Positions 28,725 through 42,109 of a DNA stretch of 64,000 nt are shown here, one piece after another. A model generated the notes under the pieces. The model worked only from the letters and a program-made list of their open reading frames with translations. It was not told the origin of the DNA and ran no database searches. The stretch lies in contig NZ_CP060711.1 of assembly GCF_014395425.1 (NCBI RefSeq), forward strand, positions 2,356,001 through 2,420,000, in the 5' to 3' direction. Numbering within the stretch: position 1 is the first letter of the stretch; each line of letters begins with the position of its first letter. Source of the stretch: Thermomonas brevis. GTDB taxonomy: Bacteria; Pseudomonadota; Gammaproteobacteria; Xanthomonadales; Xanthomonadaceae. The position numbers were made by a program, and so were the translations under genes.

Positions 28725-29614
28725 TCAGTCGTGTGGGGCAGGGCTTCGCCGCATTTGCGGCAGAACCAGGCATCTTCGTCGTGTTCGCCCAGGCTGCATT
28801 GCGGGCAGCGCAGCTGGATGCGGCCGCGCGAGCGCATCGTACGCGCCAGCTCGGCGGTGTAGATGCCGGTAGGCACCACGATGATGCTGTAGCCGATGAT
28901 GATCAGCGTCGAGGTGAGCAGGCGCCCGAGCGTGGTGGCGGGCGAGAGGTCGCCGTAGCCCACCGTCGCCATCGTCACCACCGCCCAGTACATGCCGGTG
29001 GGAATGCTGTCGAAGCCGTGCGCCGGGCCTTCGACCACGTACATCAGCGCGCCGAAGATCACCGCGATGGTGAGCAGGGTGAGCACGAAGATCAGGATCT
29101 TGCGCCGGCTGCGGATCAGCGCGTGGGTGAGCATGCCGGCTTCGTCGGAATACTTGACCAGCTTGAGGATGCGGAAGATGCGCAGCAGCCGCAGGATGCG
29201 GATCACCGTCAGCGAGGCGCTGGCGGGGAACAGCAGCGACAGGAAGGTGGGCAGGATCGCCAGCAGGTCGACGATGCCCAGGAAGCTGCGCGCGTAGCGC
29301 AGCGGCTGCCGCACCACCCAGATCCGCGTGGCGTATTCGATTGCGAACAGCAGGGTGAACGCCCACTCGGCGACGTACAGCGGGAAGTGCCAGCGCGCCT
29401 TGACGCCGGGTTCGCTGTCCAGCAGCACCACCAGCACGCTGGCGACGATGACCGCGATCAGCGCGAGGTCGAAGTTGCGTTCGCCGCGCGACTCGTGGTG
29501 GAACATCAGGCGATACAGTCGGTAGCGCAGGCCTTCGCGGCTGGCGGGCTGCAGGACGGGAGCGAAGAACTCGCTGCCGCCCCTGCCGTCCTGCGCGTGC
29601 GTCGCCTCGTCCAT
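28725..29614 (-). CDS. Voltage-gated-type potassium channel with C-terminal zinc ribbon; 3' end shifted
   Basis: About 296 residues if one missing base is restored. Seen: six membrane segments with a voltage-sensor-like S4 (VIRILRLLRIFRILKLVKY), the pore motif TMATVGYGDLSPATT (GYGD selectivity filter) and a terminal zinc ribbon, CPQC ... CRKC. As sequenced, no stop follows in this frame and the reading runs into the metB gene; a stop one frame away at 28725 (residues HD, then stop) fits a missing G in the run at 28735-28738. The span of 890 bases is one short of a multiple of three. It starts 1 base after the hemL stop. Confidence 0.8.
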
Positions 29615-29615
29615 G

Positions 29616-30899
29616 TCAGATCGCGCGGAAGGCGGCGCGCGCTGCTTCGATGGTCGCGGCGATCGCCGCATCGTCGTGCGCGCCGGACATGAAGCCGGCC
29701 TCGAACGCGGACGGCGCGAGGTACACGCCGCGTTCCAGCATCGCGTGGAAGAAGTGGTTGAACGCGGCGCTGTCGCAGGCCATCGCCTGCGCGTAGGTGT
29801 CCACCTTCTCCGCGCTGAAGAACAGGCCGAACATGCCGCCCACGCGCTGGGTGGTGAAGGCGACGCCGGCTTCGCGTGCGGCAGCTTCCAGCCCGTCGCA
29901 CAGCGCGTTGGTTTTCGCTTCCAGCGCGTCGTGGAAACCGGGCGCCTGAATGAGTTCCAGCATCGCAAGGCCCGCCGCCATCGCCACCGGATTGCCGCTC
30001 AGCGTGCCGGCCTGGTAGATCGGGCCGCTGGGCGCGACCTGCTGCATCAGTTCGCGGCGACCGCCGTAGGCGCCGACCGGCATGCCGCCGCCGATCACCT
30101 TGCCGAAGGTCGAAAGATCCGGCGTCACGCCGTAGCGCGCCTGCGCGCCGCCGAGCGCGACGCGGAAGCCGGTCATCACTTCGTCGAAGATCAGCAGCGC
30201 GCCGTGCTTCGTGCACAGGGCGCGCAGGTGCTGCAGGTAGCCTTCGCGCGGCGGCAGGCAGTTGGCGTTGCCGACCACGGGCTCGACGATCAGGCAGGCG
30301 ATGTCGCCGCCGCATTCGTCGAACAACTGCGTCGCTGCGTCGAAATCGTTGTATGGCAGCGTCAGTGTCAGATCGGCCAGCGCCTTGGGCACGCCGGGCG
30401 AAGTCGGCACGCCGAAGGTCAGCGCGCCGCTGCCGGCCTTCACCAGGAAGGAATCGCCGTGGCCGTGGTAGCAGCCTTCGAACTTGACGATGCGGCTGCG
30501 GCCGGTCGTGCCGCGCGCTAGACGGATCGCCGATAGTGTGGCCTCGGTGCCGGAGTTGACCATGCGCACCATCTCGCAACTCGGGATCAGCCGGGTGATG
30601 GTCTCGGCCATCGTCACTTCCAGCGGATTCGGCGTGCCGAAGGAGAGGCCGTTGCGGGCGGTCTCGATCACCGCCTCCAGCACCTTCGGATGATTGTGGC
30701 CGACGATCATCGGTCCCCACGAACCCACGTAGTCGATGTAGCGGTTGCCGTCGGCGTCGAACAGGTAGGGGCCTTCCGCGCGCTGCACGAAGAACGGCTC
30801 GCCGCCCACCGATTTGAACGCGCGCACCGGCGAGTTGACGCCGCCGGGCATCAGCGATTGGGCGCGGGTGAACAGGTCGTGCGAGCGATCGGTCTTCAT
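29616..30899 (-). CDS. hemL: Glutamate-1-semialdehyde 2,1-aminomutase
   Basis: 427 residues, normal length. Class III aminotransferase fold with [19 protein letters not shown] at the N-terminus and the PLP Lys in [19 protein letters not shown]. It makes 5-aminolevulinate in the C5 heme pathway. The start at 30899 ([10 protein letters not shown]) fits the usual N-terminus. The channel gene starts right after its stop (TGACATG). Heme supply links loosely to the heme A genes later in the window. Confidence 0.97.
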   Translation of the reverse strand: MKTDRSHDLFTRAQSLMPGGVNSPVRAFKSVGGEPFFVQRAEGPYLFDADGNRYIDYVGSWGPMIVGHNHPKVLEAVIETARNGLSFGTPNPLEVTMAETITRLIPSCEMVRMVNSGTEATLSAIRLARGTTGRSRIVKFEGCYHGHGDSFLVKAGSGALTFGVPTSPGVPKALADLTLTLPYNDFDAATQLFDECGGDIACLIVEPVVGNANCLPPREGYLQHLRALCTKHGALLIFDEVMTGFRVALGGAQARYGVTPDLSTFGKVIGGGMPVGAYGGRRELMQQVAPSGPIYQAGTLSGNPVAMAAGLAMLELIQAPGFHDALEAKTNALCDGLEAAAREAGVAFTTQRVGGMFGLFFSAEKVDTYAQAMACDSAAFNHFFHAMLERGVYLAPSAFEAGFMSGAHDDAAIAATIEAARAAFRAI

Positions 30900-30970
30900 G
30901 GGTCTCTGGTCTTGTTCCGGGGGAATGTTTCGCATGCCGGCGCGGGGTGGGACAATCCGCGCAACGTCCC

Positions 30971-31177
30971 ATGATTATCGCCCCGATGACCGCAGCCGGC
31001 TCCAACCCTCCCTATCGCAAGTGGATGTGCGTGGTCTGCGGCCACATCTACGACGAGGCGCTGGGCGCGCCGGACGACGGCATCGCGCCCGGGACGCGCT
31101 GGGACGACGTGCCGGACACCTGGACGTGCCCGGACTGCGGCGTCACCAAGGACGACTACGAGTTGTACGAAGGCTGA
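30971..31177 (+). CDS. Rubredoxin
   Basis: 68 residues from the ATG at 30971 (63 from an alternative ATG at 30986; no clear ribosome site decides). Two iron-binding CxxCG motifs: [13 protein letters not shown] and [14 protein letters not shown] small iron-sulfur electron carrier; in xanthomonads it often serves alkane or fatty-acid oxygenases or oxygen defence, but no partner lies here. Divergent from hemL, convergent with the DUF192 gene. Confidence 0.93.
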   Translation: MIIAPMTAAGSNPPYRKWMCVVCGHIYDEALGAPDDGIAPGTRWDDVPDTWTCPDCGVTKDDYELYEG

Positions 31178-31180
31178 GGC

Positions 31181-31627
31181 TTACTTCGCCGCCGGAATGC
31201 CGGGGCCGAACGTCATCGTCGCGCCGTCCTGCAGCTTCAGCTTTTCCGCCTGCCCGGCGTTGAGTTCCAGCACGTAGCGCGCCGGCGCGTTGCTGGGGTA
31301 GGGCGGACAGGCGTCGCCCAGCGAGCAGGGCGGCACGTCGCGCTGCTGCGACACCAGCTTGCGGTCGTTGTCGAAGTACAGGATGTCCAGCGGGATCTTG
31401 GTGTTCTTCATCCAGTACGACTGCGGTTCCTGCGCGTCATGGATGAACAGCATGCCGTGGTCGGTTTCCATCGCATCGCGGAACATCAGCCCGCGCGCTC
31501 GCTCGGCATCGTCCTTCGCAAGCTCCACCTTGTAGCGCTGTCCGCCCAGTTCCACCCAGGGCTGACTGGCGCCTGCGCAGCCGGACATCAGACAGGCGAG
31601 AAGCGGGAGAAGGACGAACTGGCGCAT
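31181..31627 (-). CDS. DUF192 lipoprotein
   Basis: 148 residues. It starts MRQFVLLPLLACLMSGC, a lipoprotein signal with lipobox MSGC, then a DUF192 domain with ARGLMFRD, MLFIHDAQEPQSYWMKNTKIPLDILY and a C-terminal VLELNAGQAEKL. DUF192 proteins are small outer or periplasmic proteins of unknown role. The lipobox decides the start at 31627. Confidence 0.88.
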   Translation of the reverse strand: MRQFVLLPLLACLMSGCAGASQPWVELGGQRYKVELAKDDAERARGLMFRDAMETDHGMLFIHDAQEPQSYWMKNTKIPLDILYFDNDRKLVSQQRDVPPCSLGDACPPYPSNAPARYVLELNAGQAEKLKLQDGATMTFGPGIPAAK

Positions 31628-31790
31628 GCGGAACTCCAGGGAATTCGGGAAGCGCGCACCTTGCGCGCGATACGCAGATCGCGTCAAGGCGTCAAGACTT
31701 CTCAAATGCGCTTTCGTGGGGGAAGATGCGCGCCCTTGTCGACGGCGGCTCGCCATCGCGACAGGGGAAGGAAAGCGGTTCGATCGGGTG

Positions 31791-31818
31791 TTGACAGCGA
31801 TGACAACCCCGGTATGAT
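31791..31818 (+). promoter_or_regulatory. rrn promoter P1
   Basis: Consensus -35 TTGACA (31791-31796), 16-base spacer, -10 TATGAT (31813-31818), followed by a GC-rich discriminator typical of stringently controlled rRNA promoters. Confidence 0.88.
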
Positions 31819-31884
31819 TCGCGGCCCTCCTGCCGACGGTTCAGGCCTGAAGCGGGAAGCGAAAAAAAAGTTCGTCACGGGGTG

Positions 31885-31912
31885 TTGACAGCAATACAAA
31901 CCCCTGTATGAT
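31885..31912 (+). promoter_or_regulatory. rrn promoter P2
   Basis: TTGACA (31885-31890), 16-base spacer, TATGAT (31907-31912) and discriminator GGGCGGCT. Nearly the same sequence as P1, 94 bases downstream. Confidence 0.9.
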
Positions 31913-32159
31913 GGGCGGCTCACTCGGACGCTGCGGCGGACGGGGAGAAGGGAAAGGCGCTGAGGCCGGACCTGACGATCTTTGACAGTGTGCGCAGGTG
32001 ACTTGTGCGGGCGTCTGGTAGTGGACTGTTGTCCATCAGCAGACGTTCGTAACAGAACCATCAATTTCAAAGTATTCGTACGCAAGTACACGTACAGCGA
32101 GTAATGGGGCTGGACGGACTCTGCAACTAGAGAATTGGAGCTTCGGCTCCGAAAACTTC

Positions 32160-33704
<1,545 letters not shown>

Positions 33705-33795
33705 GAGACATGGCAACGCATTGCCAGACGTCCGCACAAGTGACCTGCATTCAGAGAGCGTGATTCCAGAGGGGATCACGTGTCCCGTAACAAAC

Positions 33796-33871
33796 GGGGC
33801 CTTAGCTCAGCTGGGAGAGCACCTGCTTTGCAAGCAGGGGGTCGTCGGTTCGATCCCGACAGGCTCCACCA
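33796..33871 (+). tRNA. tRNA-Ala(TGC)
   Basis: A 76-base cloverleaf with GGGGCC/..GGCTCC acceptor stem, D-loop AGCTCAGCTGGG, anticodon loop CTTTGCAAG (TGC), T-loop GGTTCGATCC and encoded CCA. Located in the 16S-23S spacer. Confidence 0.97.
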
Positions 33872-33891
33872 TCTGAAGGTAAAGACACTTT

Positions 33892-33968
<77 letters not shown>

Positions 33969-34022
33969 CTCTGAATGACGCGCACACACACTTTGAAATG
34001 GCTTGGCATTGTGGCCGGGTCA

Positions 34023-34034
34023 TGTTCTTTGACA
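34023..34034 (+). promoter_or_regulatory. Spacer boxA antitermination site
   Basis: TGTTCTTTGACA matches the rRNA boxA pattern and lies in the 16S-23S spacer before the 23S gene. Confidence 0.7.
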
Positions 34035-34179
34035 ATCGGGAAGAAGAGTCAAACGAGCGTTTGAGACGTAAGTCTTGCAACGTGTCGAGGCTGAGGCGAG
34101 ATGGCGAAAGCCATCTTTATCAAGTGATAGTCGTACCATTCGCTGGTACGTGTCGCCCCGAGGCAACTTGGGGTGATAT

Positions 34180-37040
<2,861 letters not shown>

Positions 37041-37198
37041 TATCACCTCAAGTTTCTTCGACGCGTCTATCTAGGACGCTTTGATGAAACCCTTGGCCTC
37101 ACACGTTGACGGCTTACAACAAACGCTCGTGACTCTTCTCCCCACCCTCTGAGAGCGTGGCGCTGCATCCATCGATGCCGGCGACCCTCCACCCTCTC

Positions 37199-37312
37199 CC
37201 TGGTGACAACAGCGCTGTGGTACCACCCGATCCCATCCCGAACTCGGAAGTGAAACACAGCTGCGCCGATGGTAGTGTGGCTTTGCCATGCGAGAGTAGG
37301 TCATCGCCAGGG
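37199..37312 (+). rRNA. rrf: 5S ribosomal RNA
   Basis: About 114 bases with CCCATCCCGAACTCGGAAGTG and complementary ends CCTGGTGAC / ATCGCCAGG. Third rRNA of the operon; ends approximate. Confidence 0.92.
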
Positions 37313-37321
37313 TCTTTATCC

Positions 37322-37357
37322 AAACCCCTCCCAGTCCGCTGGGAGGGGTTTTTCTTT
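37322..37357 (+). terminator. rrn operon terminator
   Basis: A perfect 13-bp stem AAACCCCTCCCAG / CTGGGAGGGGTTT with loop TCCG, then TTCTTT. Ends the rrn transcript. Confidence 0.93.
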
Positions 37358-37517
37358 GCGACGGCGAAAGCGGAAATCCGATGCAACAGAAAGGCGGTCG
37401 CCCAACGTCAGGTCGATCGCAGCGCAACTGCAATATCAGCGCACATATACCCAGTGACGTAACGGCCGAAGGCCTGTGTCCCGAGCTAATGCAGAAGACG
37501 AAAGAGCGTCGGGAAAC

Positions 37518-37910
37518 TTAGCCGGCGATTTTCAGCACCGCCGAGAGCATCAGCGCCACCACGCAGGCGAAACCGCCCAGCCACGAAAGGCTCCGCAACG
37601 CCTGCTGGACGGTGACGTAGAAAATCCCGTGCAGGATCCGGAACGCGATGAAGGCCATCGACAGCCAGGCGACATGCTGGGCGTCGACCTGCGCGAATTG
37701 CGCCATCAGCACGGCGGCGGCGAACGCGGGAAAGGCTTCGAACGCGTTGAGGTGCGCGCCGTAGGCGTTGCGCACGCGATAGCTGTCCTGCTTGGAGACC
37801 CAGCCGCGCGGATCCTTGTTGTTGTAGCCGGGGGCGCCGGTCTTGGCGGCGACGGCCCAGACGTAGGGCAGGCAGGCGGCGATCAGGATGCAGCAGTAGG
37901 CGATGAACAT
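37518..37910 (-). CDS. MAPEG-family membrane protein
   Basis: 130 residues with about four membrane segments. The MAPEG pattern NAYGAHLNAFEAFPAFAAAV is present. Eukaryotic relatives are microsomal glutathione transferases and eicosanoid enzymes; the bacterial proteins are poorly defined. The region between the rrn terminator and its stop (37358-37517) shows nothing coding. Confidence 0.9.
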   Translation of the reverse strand: MFIAYCCILIAACLPYVWAVAAKTGAPGYNNKDPRGWVSKQDSYRVRNAYGAHLNAFEAFPAFAAAVLMAQFAQVDAQHVAWLSMAFIAFRILHGIFYVTVQQALRSLSWLGGFACVVALMLSAVLKIAG

Positions 37911-37970
37911 GGGAGGCTCCCGGCGGATGTTGCCGGGAGTCTAGCCTGAACGCTGGACGGGGAATCCGAC

Positions 37971-39704
37971 CTACTTGGCCGGCCCGCTTGGAGATGCCGG
38001 AGCGGCCGGCCGCATTGCGTCGCGCGCCGCCTTGAAGGGACTGCCTTCGTACCAGTTCGGCCATTGCCCGCCATCTGCAAGCGCTTTGCCGACCGAATAC
38101 ACCGCTTCCAGGTCCTGCACGATGCCATCCACCTTCCAGGTCGCAGCGTCGTACTGGTCGCCGGGCTTGTGGTAGCGGTGCTCGCCGTAGTCTCGTTCGG
38201 CCGCTTCGCCCGCCGCCTTTCCGCCTTCCAGCAGGTCGCTGCCGCTGCCGATGTAGAGCGCCGGCACGCCCGCCTTGGCGAAATTGAAGTGGTCGGAGCG
38301 GAAGTAATAGCCGGCGGTGGTGTTGGATTCCGCGACCATGCGCCGGTGTTGTCCGTCCAGCGCGGTTTTCAGCAGGTCTTCCAGCTGCGAGCTGCCCTTG
38401 CCGGTCACGGTGAGGTCGCGCGCCTTGCCGACCGGCGAAAGCGCATCGAGGTTGATGACCGCGACCGTCCTGTCCAGCGGCACGACGGGATGGGCGACGT
38501 AGTATTTCGAGCCGAGCAGGCCGGATTCCTCGAGCGTGACCGCCACGAACAGGATCGACCGCTTGGGCGGAACCGCCGCCTTGCGGAAGGCTTCGGCGAT
38601 TTCCAGGATGCCGGCCACGCCGGTGGCGTTGTCCACCGCGCCGTTGTAGATGGCGTCGCCGGCCTCGCCTTCGTGGGTGCCGAGGTGGTCCCAGTGCGCC
38701 ATGTAGAGGATGGCTTCGTCGGGTTTCTCGCTGCCCGGCAGCAGGCCCAGCACGTTGCGCGAGCGCTTCAGCGTGGTGGCGCTGTCCAGTTCCAGCGACG
38801 CGGCGGCGTCCAGCGGCACGGCCTTGAAGCCGGGCCGGTTGGCGGCGGCGCGCAGCTTCGCGAAATCCTGCCCGGCCGCCTTGAACAGCGCGTCCGCGGC
38901 CTCGCCGGTGATCCAGCCCTGCACCGGCAGGCGCGGGGCGGGGTCGTCCTCGGCCGGCAGATCGTACTGCGGGCCCGACCAGGAGTTGCGCACCACGTCC
39001 CAGCCGTAGGACGCGCCGGCGGTGTCGTGCACGATCAGCGCGGCGGCGGCGCCCTTGCGCGCGGCTTCCTCGAACTTGTACGTCCAGCGCCCGTAGTAGG
39101 TCATGCGCGGGCCGTCGAACAGGCGCGCGTCGCCGGCGTGGAAGCCGGGATCGTTGACCAGCATCACCACCGTCTTGCCCTTCACGTCGACGCCGTCGTA
39201 GTCGTTCCAGCGGCGCTCCGGCGCGTCCACGCCGTAGCCGACGAACACCAGCGGGCTGTCCTTGAGGCTGACGTGCGGCCGGCCGCCGCGCGTCCAGACG
39301 ATCATGTCGTCGCCGTATTTCAGCGCCTGTTCGGCGCCGCCGGCCTTCAGGCGCAGTGTGGCCGAGGCGTCGGCGGTGGTTTCCGCCATCGGCACGGTCT
39401 GGAACCAGTCCTCGCCGTTGCCCGGCTGCAGGCCGATGCGGGCGAACTGCGACTTGATGTAGTCGACGGTGCGGTCTTCGCCGCCCGTGCCCGGCCCGCG
39501 TCCGGCGAACGCGTCGGAGGACAGTTCCCGCACGTGGGCGACGAAATCGCCGGCGTCGATCGCGTCGCGGAACGCATGGTCGCCGGCGGGCGTGGCCGCG
39601 CTTCTGGCGTCGGACACGGCAGCGCCGGCCGATTGCCGGCCGGCGTCGCGCTGGGTGCAGGCGCACAGCGCCAGCAGGGCAAGGGACAGCGTGGCGAAGC
39701 GCAT
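37971..39704 (-). CDS. M28-family zinc metallopeptidase, lipoprotein-like
   Basis: 577 residues. The signal MRFATLSLALLALCACTQR has a plausible lipobox at the second cysteine. A PA (protease-associated) insert spans about residues 130-270. The M28 catalytic core follows, with zinc-binding His in AHWDHLGTHEG, bridging Asp in NGAVDNATGVAGI, Glu pair in VTLEESGLLGSKYY, Asp in NLDALSPVG and late His in RYHKPGDQYD. Likely an envelope-anchored aminopeptidase releasing N-terminal residues from imported peptides. Full length. Confidence 0.92.
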   Translation of the reverse strand: MRFATLSLALLALCACTQRDAGRQSAGAAVSDARSAATPAGDHAFRDAIDAGDFVAHVRELSSDAFAGRGPGTGGEDRTVDYIKSQFARIGLQPGNGEDWFQTVPMAETTADASATLRLKAGGAEQALKYGDDMIVWTRGGRPHVSLKDSPLVFVGYGVDAPERRWNDYDGVDVKGKTVVMLVNDPGFHAGDARLFDGPRMTYYGRWTYKFEEAARKGAAAALIVHDTAGASYGWDVVRNSWSGPQYDLPAEDDPAPRLPVQGWITGEAADALFKAAGQDFAKLRAAANRPGFKAVPLDAAASLELDSATTLKRSRNVLGLLPGSEKPDEAILYMAHWDHLGTHEGEAGDAIYNGAVDNATGVAGILEIAEAFRKAAVPPKRSILFVAVTLEESGLLGSKYYVAHPVVPLDRTVAVINLDALSPVGKARDLTVTGKGSSQLEDLLKTALDGQHRRMVAESNTTAGYYFRSDHFNFAKAGVPALYIGSGSDLLEGGKAAGEAAERDYGEHRYHKPGDQYDAATWKVDGIVQDLEAVYSVGKALADGGQWPNWYEGSPFKAARDAMRPAAPASPSGPAK

Positions 39705-39785
39705 CGCGGGATTCCGTTCGGAGTTCCCGCGATTCTAATCAAGCGAGTCCGGTCGAGGCGCCCGTTCAAGACGCCGTGCCGGCGT

Positions 39786-40463
39786 TCAGTCCTTCGGCGG
39801 CGTGGCGCCGTCGTAACGCTGCGCGGTGGCGCCGGTGATGGTGCCGGTGCGGGCGCTGGCATGCACGTACAGCTTCACCTCGCGCTCGAACACCATCGGG
39901 CCTTCGACCACGGCGTTCGGGCCGATCACGATGCGCGGGATCTTCTGCTTGCCGAGGCGGAAGCCGAAGTTGCCGGTCGGCTTCTCCACCAGGATGCCGC
40001 CCTTGACCCGCGAGCCCGCGCCCACGGTGACGTCGCCGTTCACGGTTTCGATGCGCCCCTCGACATTGGTGCCGACCAGGCCGATGCCGCCGTTCACGGT
40101 GCTGACGTCGCCGCGCACCTGCGAGCCGTGGTCGGTGAAGATGCCGCCGTTCACCGTTTCCAGGTTGCCGTCGATGCGCGCCTGGCGGCCGAAGCGGATG
40201 CCGCCGTTCACGGTGCTGACGTCGTGCGCGCTCACTTCGTCCTCGGCGCGGATGCCGCCGTTCACGGTTTCCACGTCCTCGGCGCTGGCGCCGCGGCCCA
40301 GCTCGATGCCGCCGTTGACCGTGCTGAGTTCGCCGTAGGCCTGGCCGGCTTCGGCGGTGATGCCCCCGTTGACCTTGTCGATGTCGTGGCGCGCCGCCTG
40401 CGGGACGGCGAAGGCGGCGGTGCTGGCGGCCAGCAGGACGGTGCAGAGCAGGAAACGGTTCAT
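39786..40463 (-). CDS. Secreted beta-solenoid-like protein with seven VNGG repeats
   Basis: 225 residues. Signal peptide ending AAFA. Residues 29-145 consist of seven repeats of 18-19 residues, each beginning (T)VNGGI or VNGD, with the Val at positions 31, 49, 67, 85, 104, 123 and 141. This regular spacing predicts a right-handed beta-helix, one turn per repeat, like DUF4097 or bactofilin-type folds. The C-terminal ~80 residues are not repeated and contain VKGGILVEKPTGNFG and RIVIGPNAVVEGPM. Function unknown; a periplasmic or surface structural role is a guess. It is a single gene, divergent from gpmI. Confidence 0.85.
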   Translation of the reverse strand: MNRFLLCTVLLAASTAAFAVPQAARHDIDKVNGGITAEAGQAYGELSTVNGGIELGRGASAEDVETVNGGIRAEDEVSAHDVSTVNGGIRFGRQARIDGNLETVNGGIFTDHGSQVRGDVSTVNGGIGLVGTNVEGRIETVNGDVTVGAGSRVKGGILVEKPTGNFGFRLGKQKIPRIVIGPNAVVEGPMVFEREVKLYVHASARTGTITGATAQRYDGATPPKD

Positions 40464-40567
40464 CCGGGCCTCCCGGCCTTGTTGGGATGTTCATGGGATG
40501 CGCCGAACGGGCGCAGGGTTTACTCGCCGCTACAATCCCGGTTCCCCACAGTGTCGCAGGAACGCCC

Positions 40568-42109
40568 GTGTCCATCCGCCCAACGCGCCCAAAACCCGTC
40601 GTGCTGCTGATCCTGGATGGCTGGGGCCATCGCGAGGAAACCGCGGACAACGCGCTGGCGCAGGCCGATCTCCCGCATTGGCGCCATCTGCTCGCCACCT
40701 GCCCGCACACGCTGATCCACACCGAGGGCCGCCACGTCGGCCTGCCGGACGGGCAGATGGGCAATTCCGAAGTCGGCCACATGAATCTCGGCGCCGGCCG
40801 CATCGTCTACCAGGACCTCACCCGCGTCGATGCCGCGATCGAGGACGGCAGCTTCTTCGCCAACGCAGAACTGAACGCGGCCTGCGCCGCGGTGAACGCC
40901 GACGGCGGCACGCTGCACGTGATGGGCCTGCTCTCGCCCGGCGGCGTGCACAGCCATGAGCGCCACATCTTCGCGATGCTCGAACTGGCGCATCGCGCCG
41001 GCGTGCCGCGGGTCGCCGTGCACGCCTTCCTCGACGGGCGCGACACGCCGCCGCAGTCGGCCGAGCCCAGCCTGCGCGCCTTGCAGACGCTGTGCGACAG
41101 GCTCGGCAACGCGCATATCGCTACGGTCGGCGGGCGCTATTACGCGATGGACCGCGACAAGCGCTGGGACCGCGTGCGCCGCGCGTGGGACGCCATCGTC
41201 GAGGCCGAAAGCGGGCATCGCGCGGCCGACGCGCTGGCGGCATTGCAGGCCGCCTATGCGCGCGGCGAGAACGACGAGTTCGTCGCGCCCACCGTGCTCG
41301 ACGGTGCGAAGCCGCTCCGCGACGGCGACGCCGTGGTGTTCATGAACTTCCGCGCCGACCGCGCCCGCCAGCTCACCGCCGCGTTCGTCGATCCCGCGTT
41401 CGACGGCTTCGTCGCGCGCCGCCCGGCGCTGTCGCGCTTCGTCTGCCTGAGCGAATACGACGCCAGGCTGCCGGCGCCTTTGGCGTTTGGGCCGGACGAC
41501 CTGCGTCATACCTTCGGCGAAGTGCTGGCCGATGCCGGCCTCAGCCAGCTGCGCATCGCCGAAACCGAGAAATACGCGCACGTCACCTTCTTCTTCAGCG
41601 GCGGGCGCGAGGCGCTGTTCGACGGCGAGCAGCGCATCCTGATCCCCAGCCCGCAGGTCGCCACCTACGACCTGCAGCCGGAGATGAGCTGCCCCGAGCT
41701 GACCGCGAAGCTGGTCGACGCCATCGCCGCGCAGCGTTTCGACGCGATCGTCTGCAACATCGCCAACCCGGACATGGTCGGCCACAGCGGCATCCTCGAC
41801 GCCGCGATCCAGGCCGCGCAGGCGGTGGACGTGGCGATCGGCAAGGTGGCCGACGCGGTGCGCGGCGTCGGCGGCGCGCTGATCATCACCGCCGACCACG
41901 GCAACCTGGAAATGATGCGCGATCCGGCCACCGGCCAGCCGCACACCGCGCATACCGTCGGCCCGGTGCCGCTGGTCTACGTGGGCGAACGCCATGTCGC
42001 GCTGCGCGACGGCGGCGCATTGCGCGACGTCGCGCCGACCCTGCTCGACCTGCTGGGCCTGCCGCAGCCCGCGGAGATGAGCGGGCAGAGCCTGCTGCTG
42101 CCGGCCTGA
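40568..42109 (+). CDS. gpmI: 2,3-bisphosphoglycerate-independent phosphoglycerate mutase
   Basis: 513 residues. Alkaline-phosphatase superfamily: ILDGWGHREETADNA at the N-terminus, the catalytic Ser in DGQMGNSEVGHMNLGAGR, and metal sites ADHGNLEMM and the PHTAHTVGPVPL motif. It interconverts 3- and 2-phosphoglycerate. The GTG at 40568 gives the usual N-terminus and has CAGGAA upstream; longer in-frame starts are not convincing. Its TGA overlaps the next ATG (TGATG), coupling it to envC. Confidence 0.95.
   Translation: MSIRPTRPKPVVLLILDGWGHREETADNALAQADLPHWRHLLATCPHTLIHTEGRHVGLPDGQMGNSEVGHMNLGAGRIVYQDLTRVDAAIEDGSFFANAELNAACAAVNADGGTLHVMGLLSPGGVHSHERHIFAMLELAHRAGVPRVAVHAFLDGRDTPPQSAEPSLRALQTLCDRLGNAHIATVGGRYYAMDRDKRWDRVRRAWDAIVEAESGHRAADALAALQAAYARGENDEFVAPTVLDGAKPLRDGDAVVFMNFRADRARQLTAAFVDPAFDGFVARRPALSRFVCLSEYDARLPAPLAFGPDDLRHTFGEVLADAGLSQLRIAETEKYAHVTFFFSGGREALFDGEQRILIPSPQVATYDLQPEMSCPELTAKLVDAIAAQRFDAIVCNIANPDMVGHSGILDAAIQAAQAVDVAIGKVADAVRGVGGALIITADHGNLEMMRDPATGQPHTAHTVGPVPLVYVGERHVALRDGGALRDVAPTLLDLLGLPQPAEMSGQSLLLPA

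Larger units (their letters stand above)
31628..32159 (+). other. rrn promoter and leader region
   Basis: A 532-base gene-free stretch. It holds two near-identical sigma-70 promoters, a leader, a boxA-like antitermination signal (GATCTTTGACA at 31977-31987), and the 5' arm of the 16S processing stem at 31994-32018. No coding region was seen. Confidence 0.85.

Noticed and set aside
27590..29614. Channel-MetB fusion protein as a genuine new enzyme
   Set aside because: Both genes are one base short at G-runs, so sequencing error or a recent lesion explains the single frame better than a real fusion.
39786..40463. VNGG repeats as a tandem DNA repeat or CRISPR-like array
   Set aside because: The repeats are in frame, protein-coding and not identical at DNA level; no spacers or cas genes.
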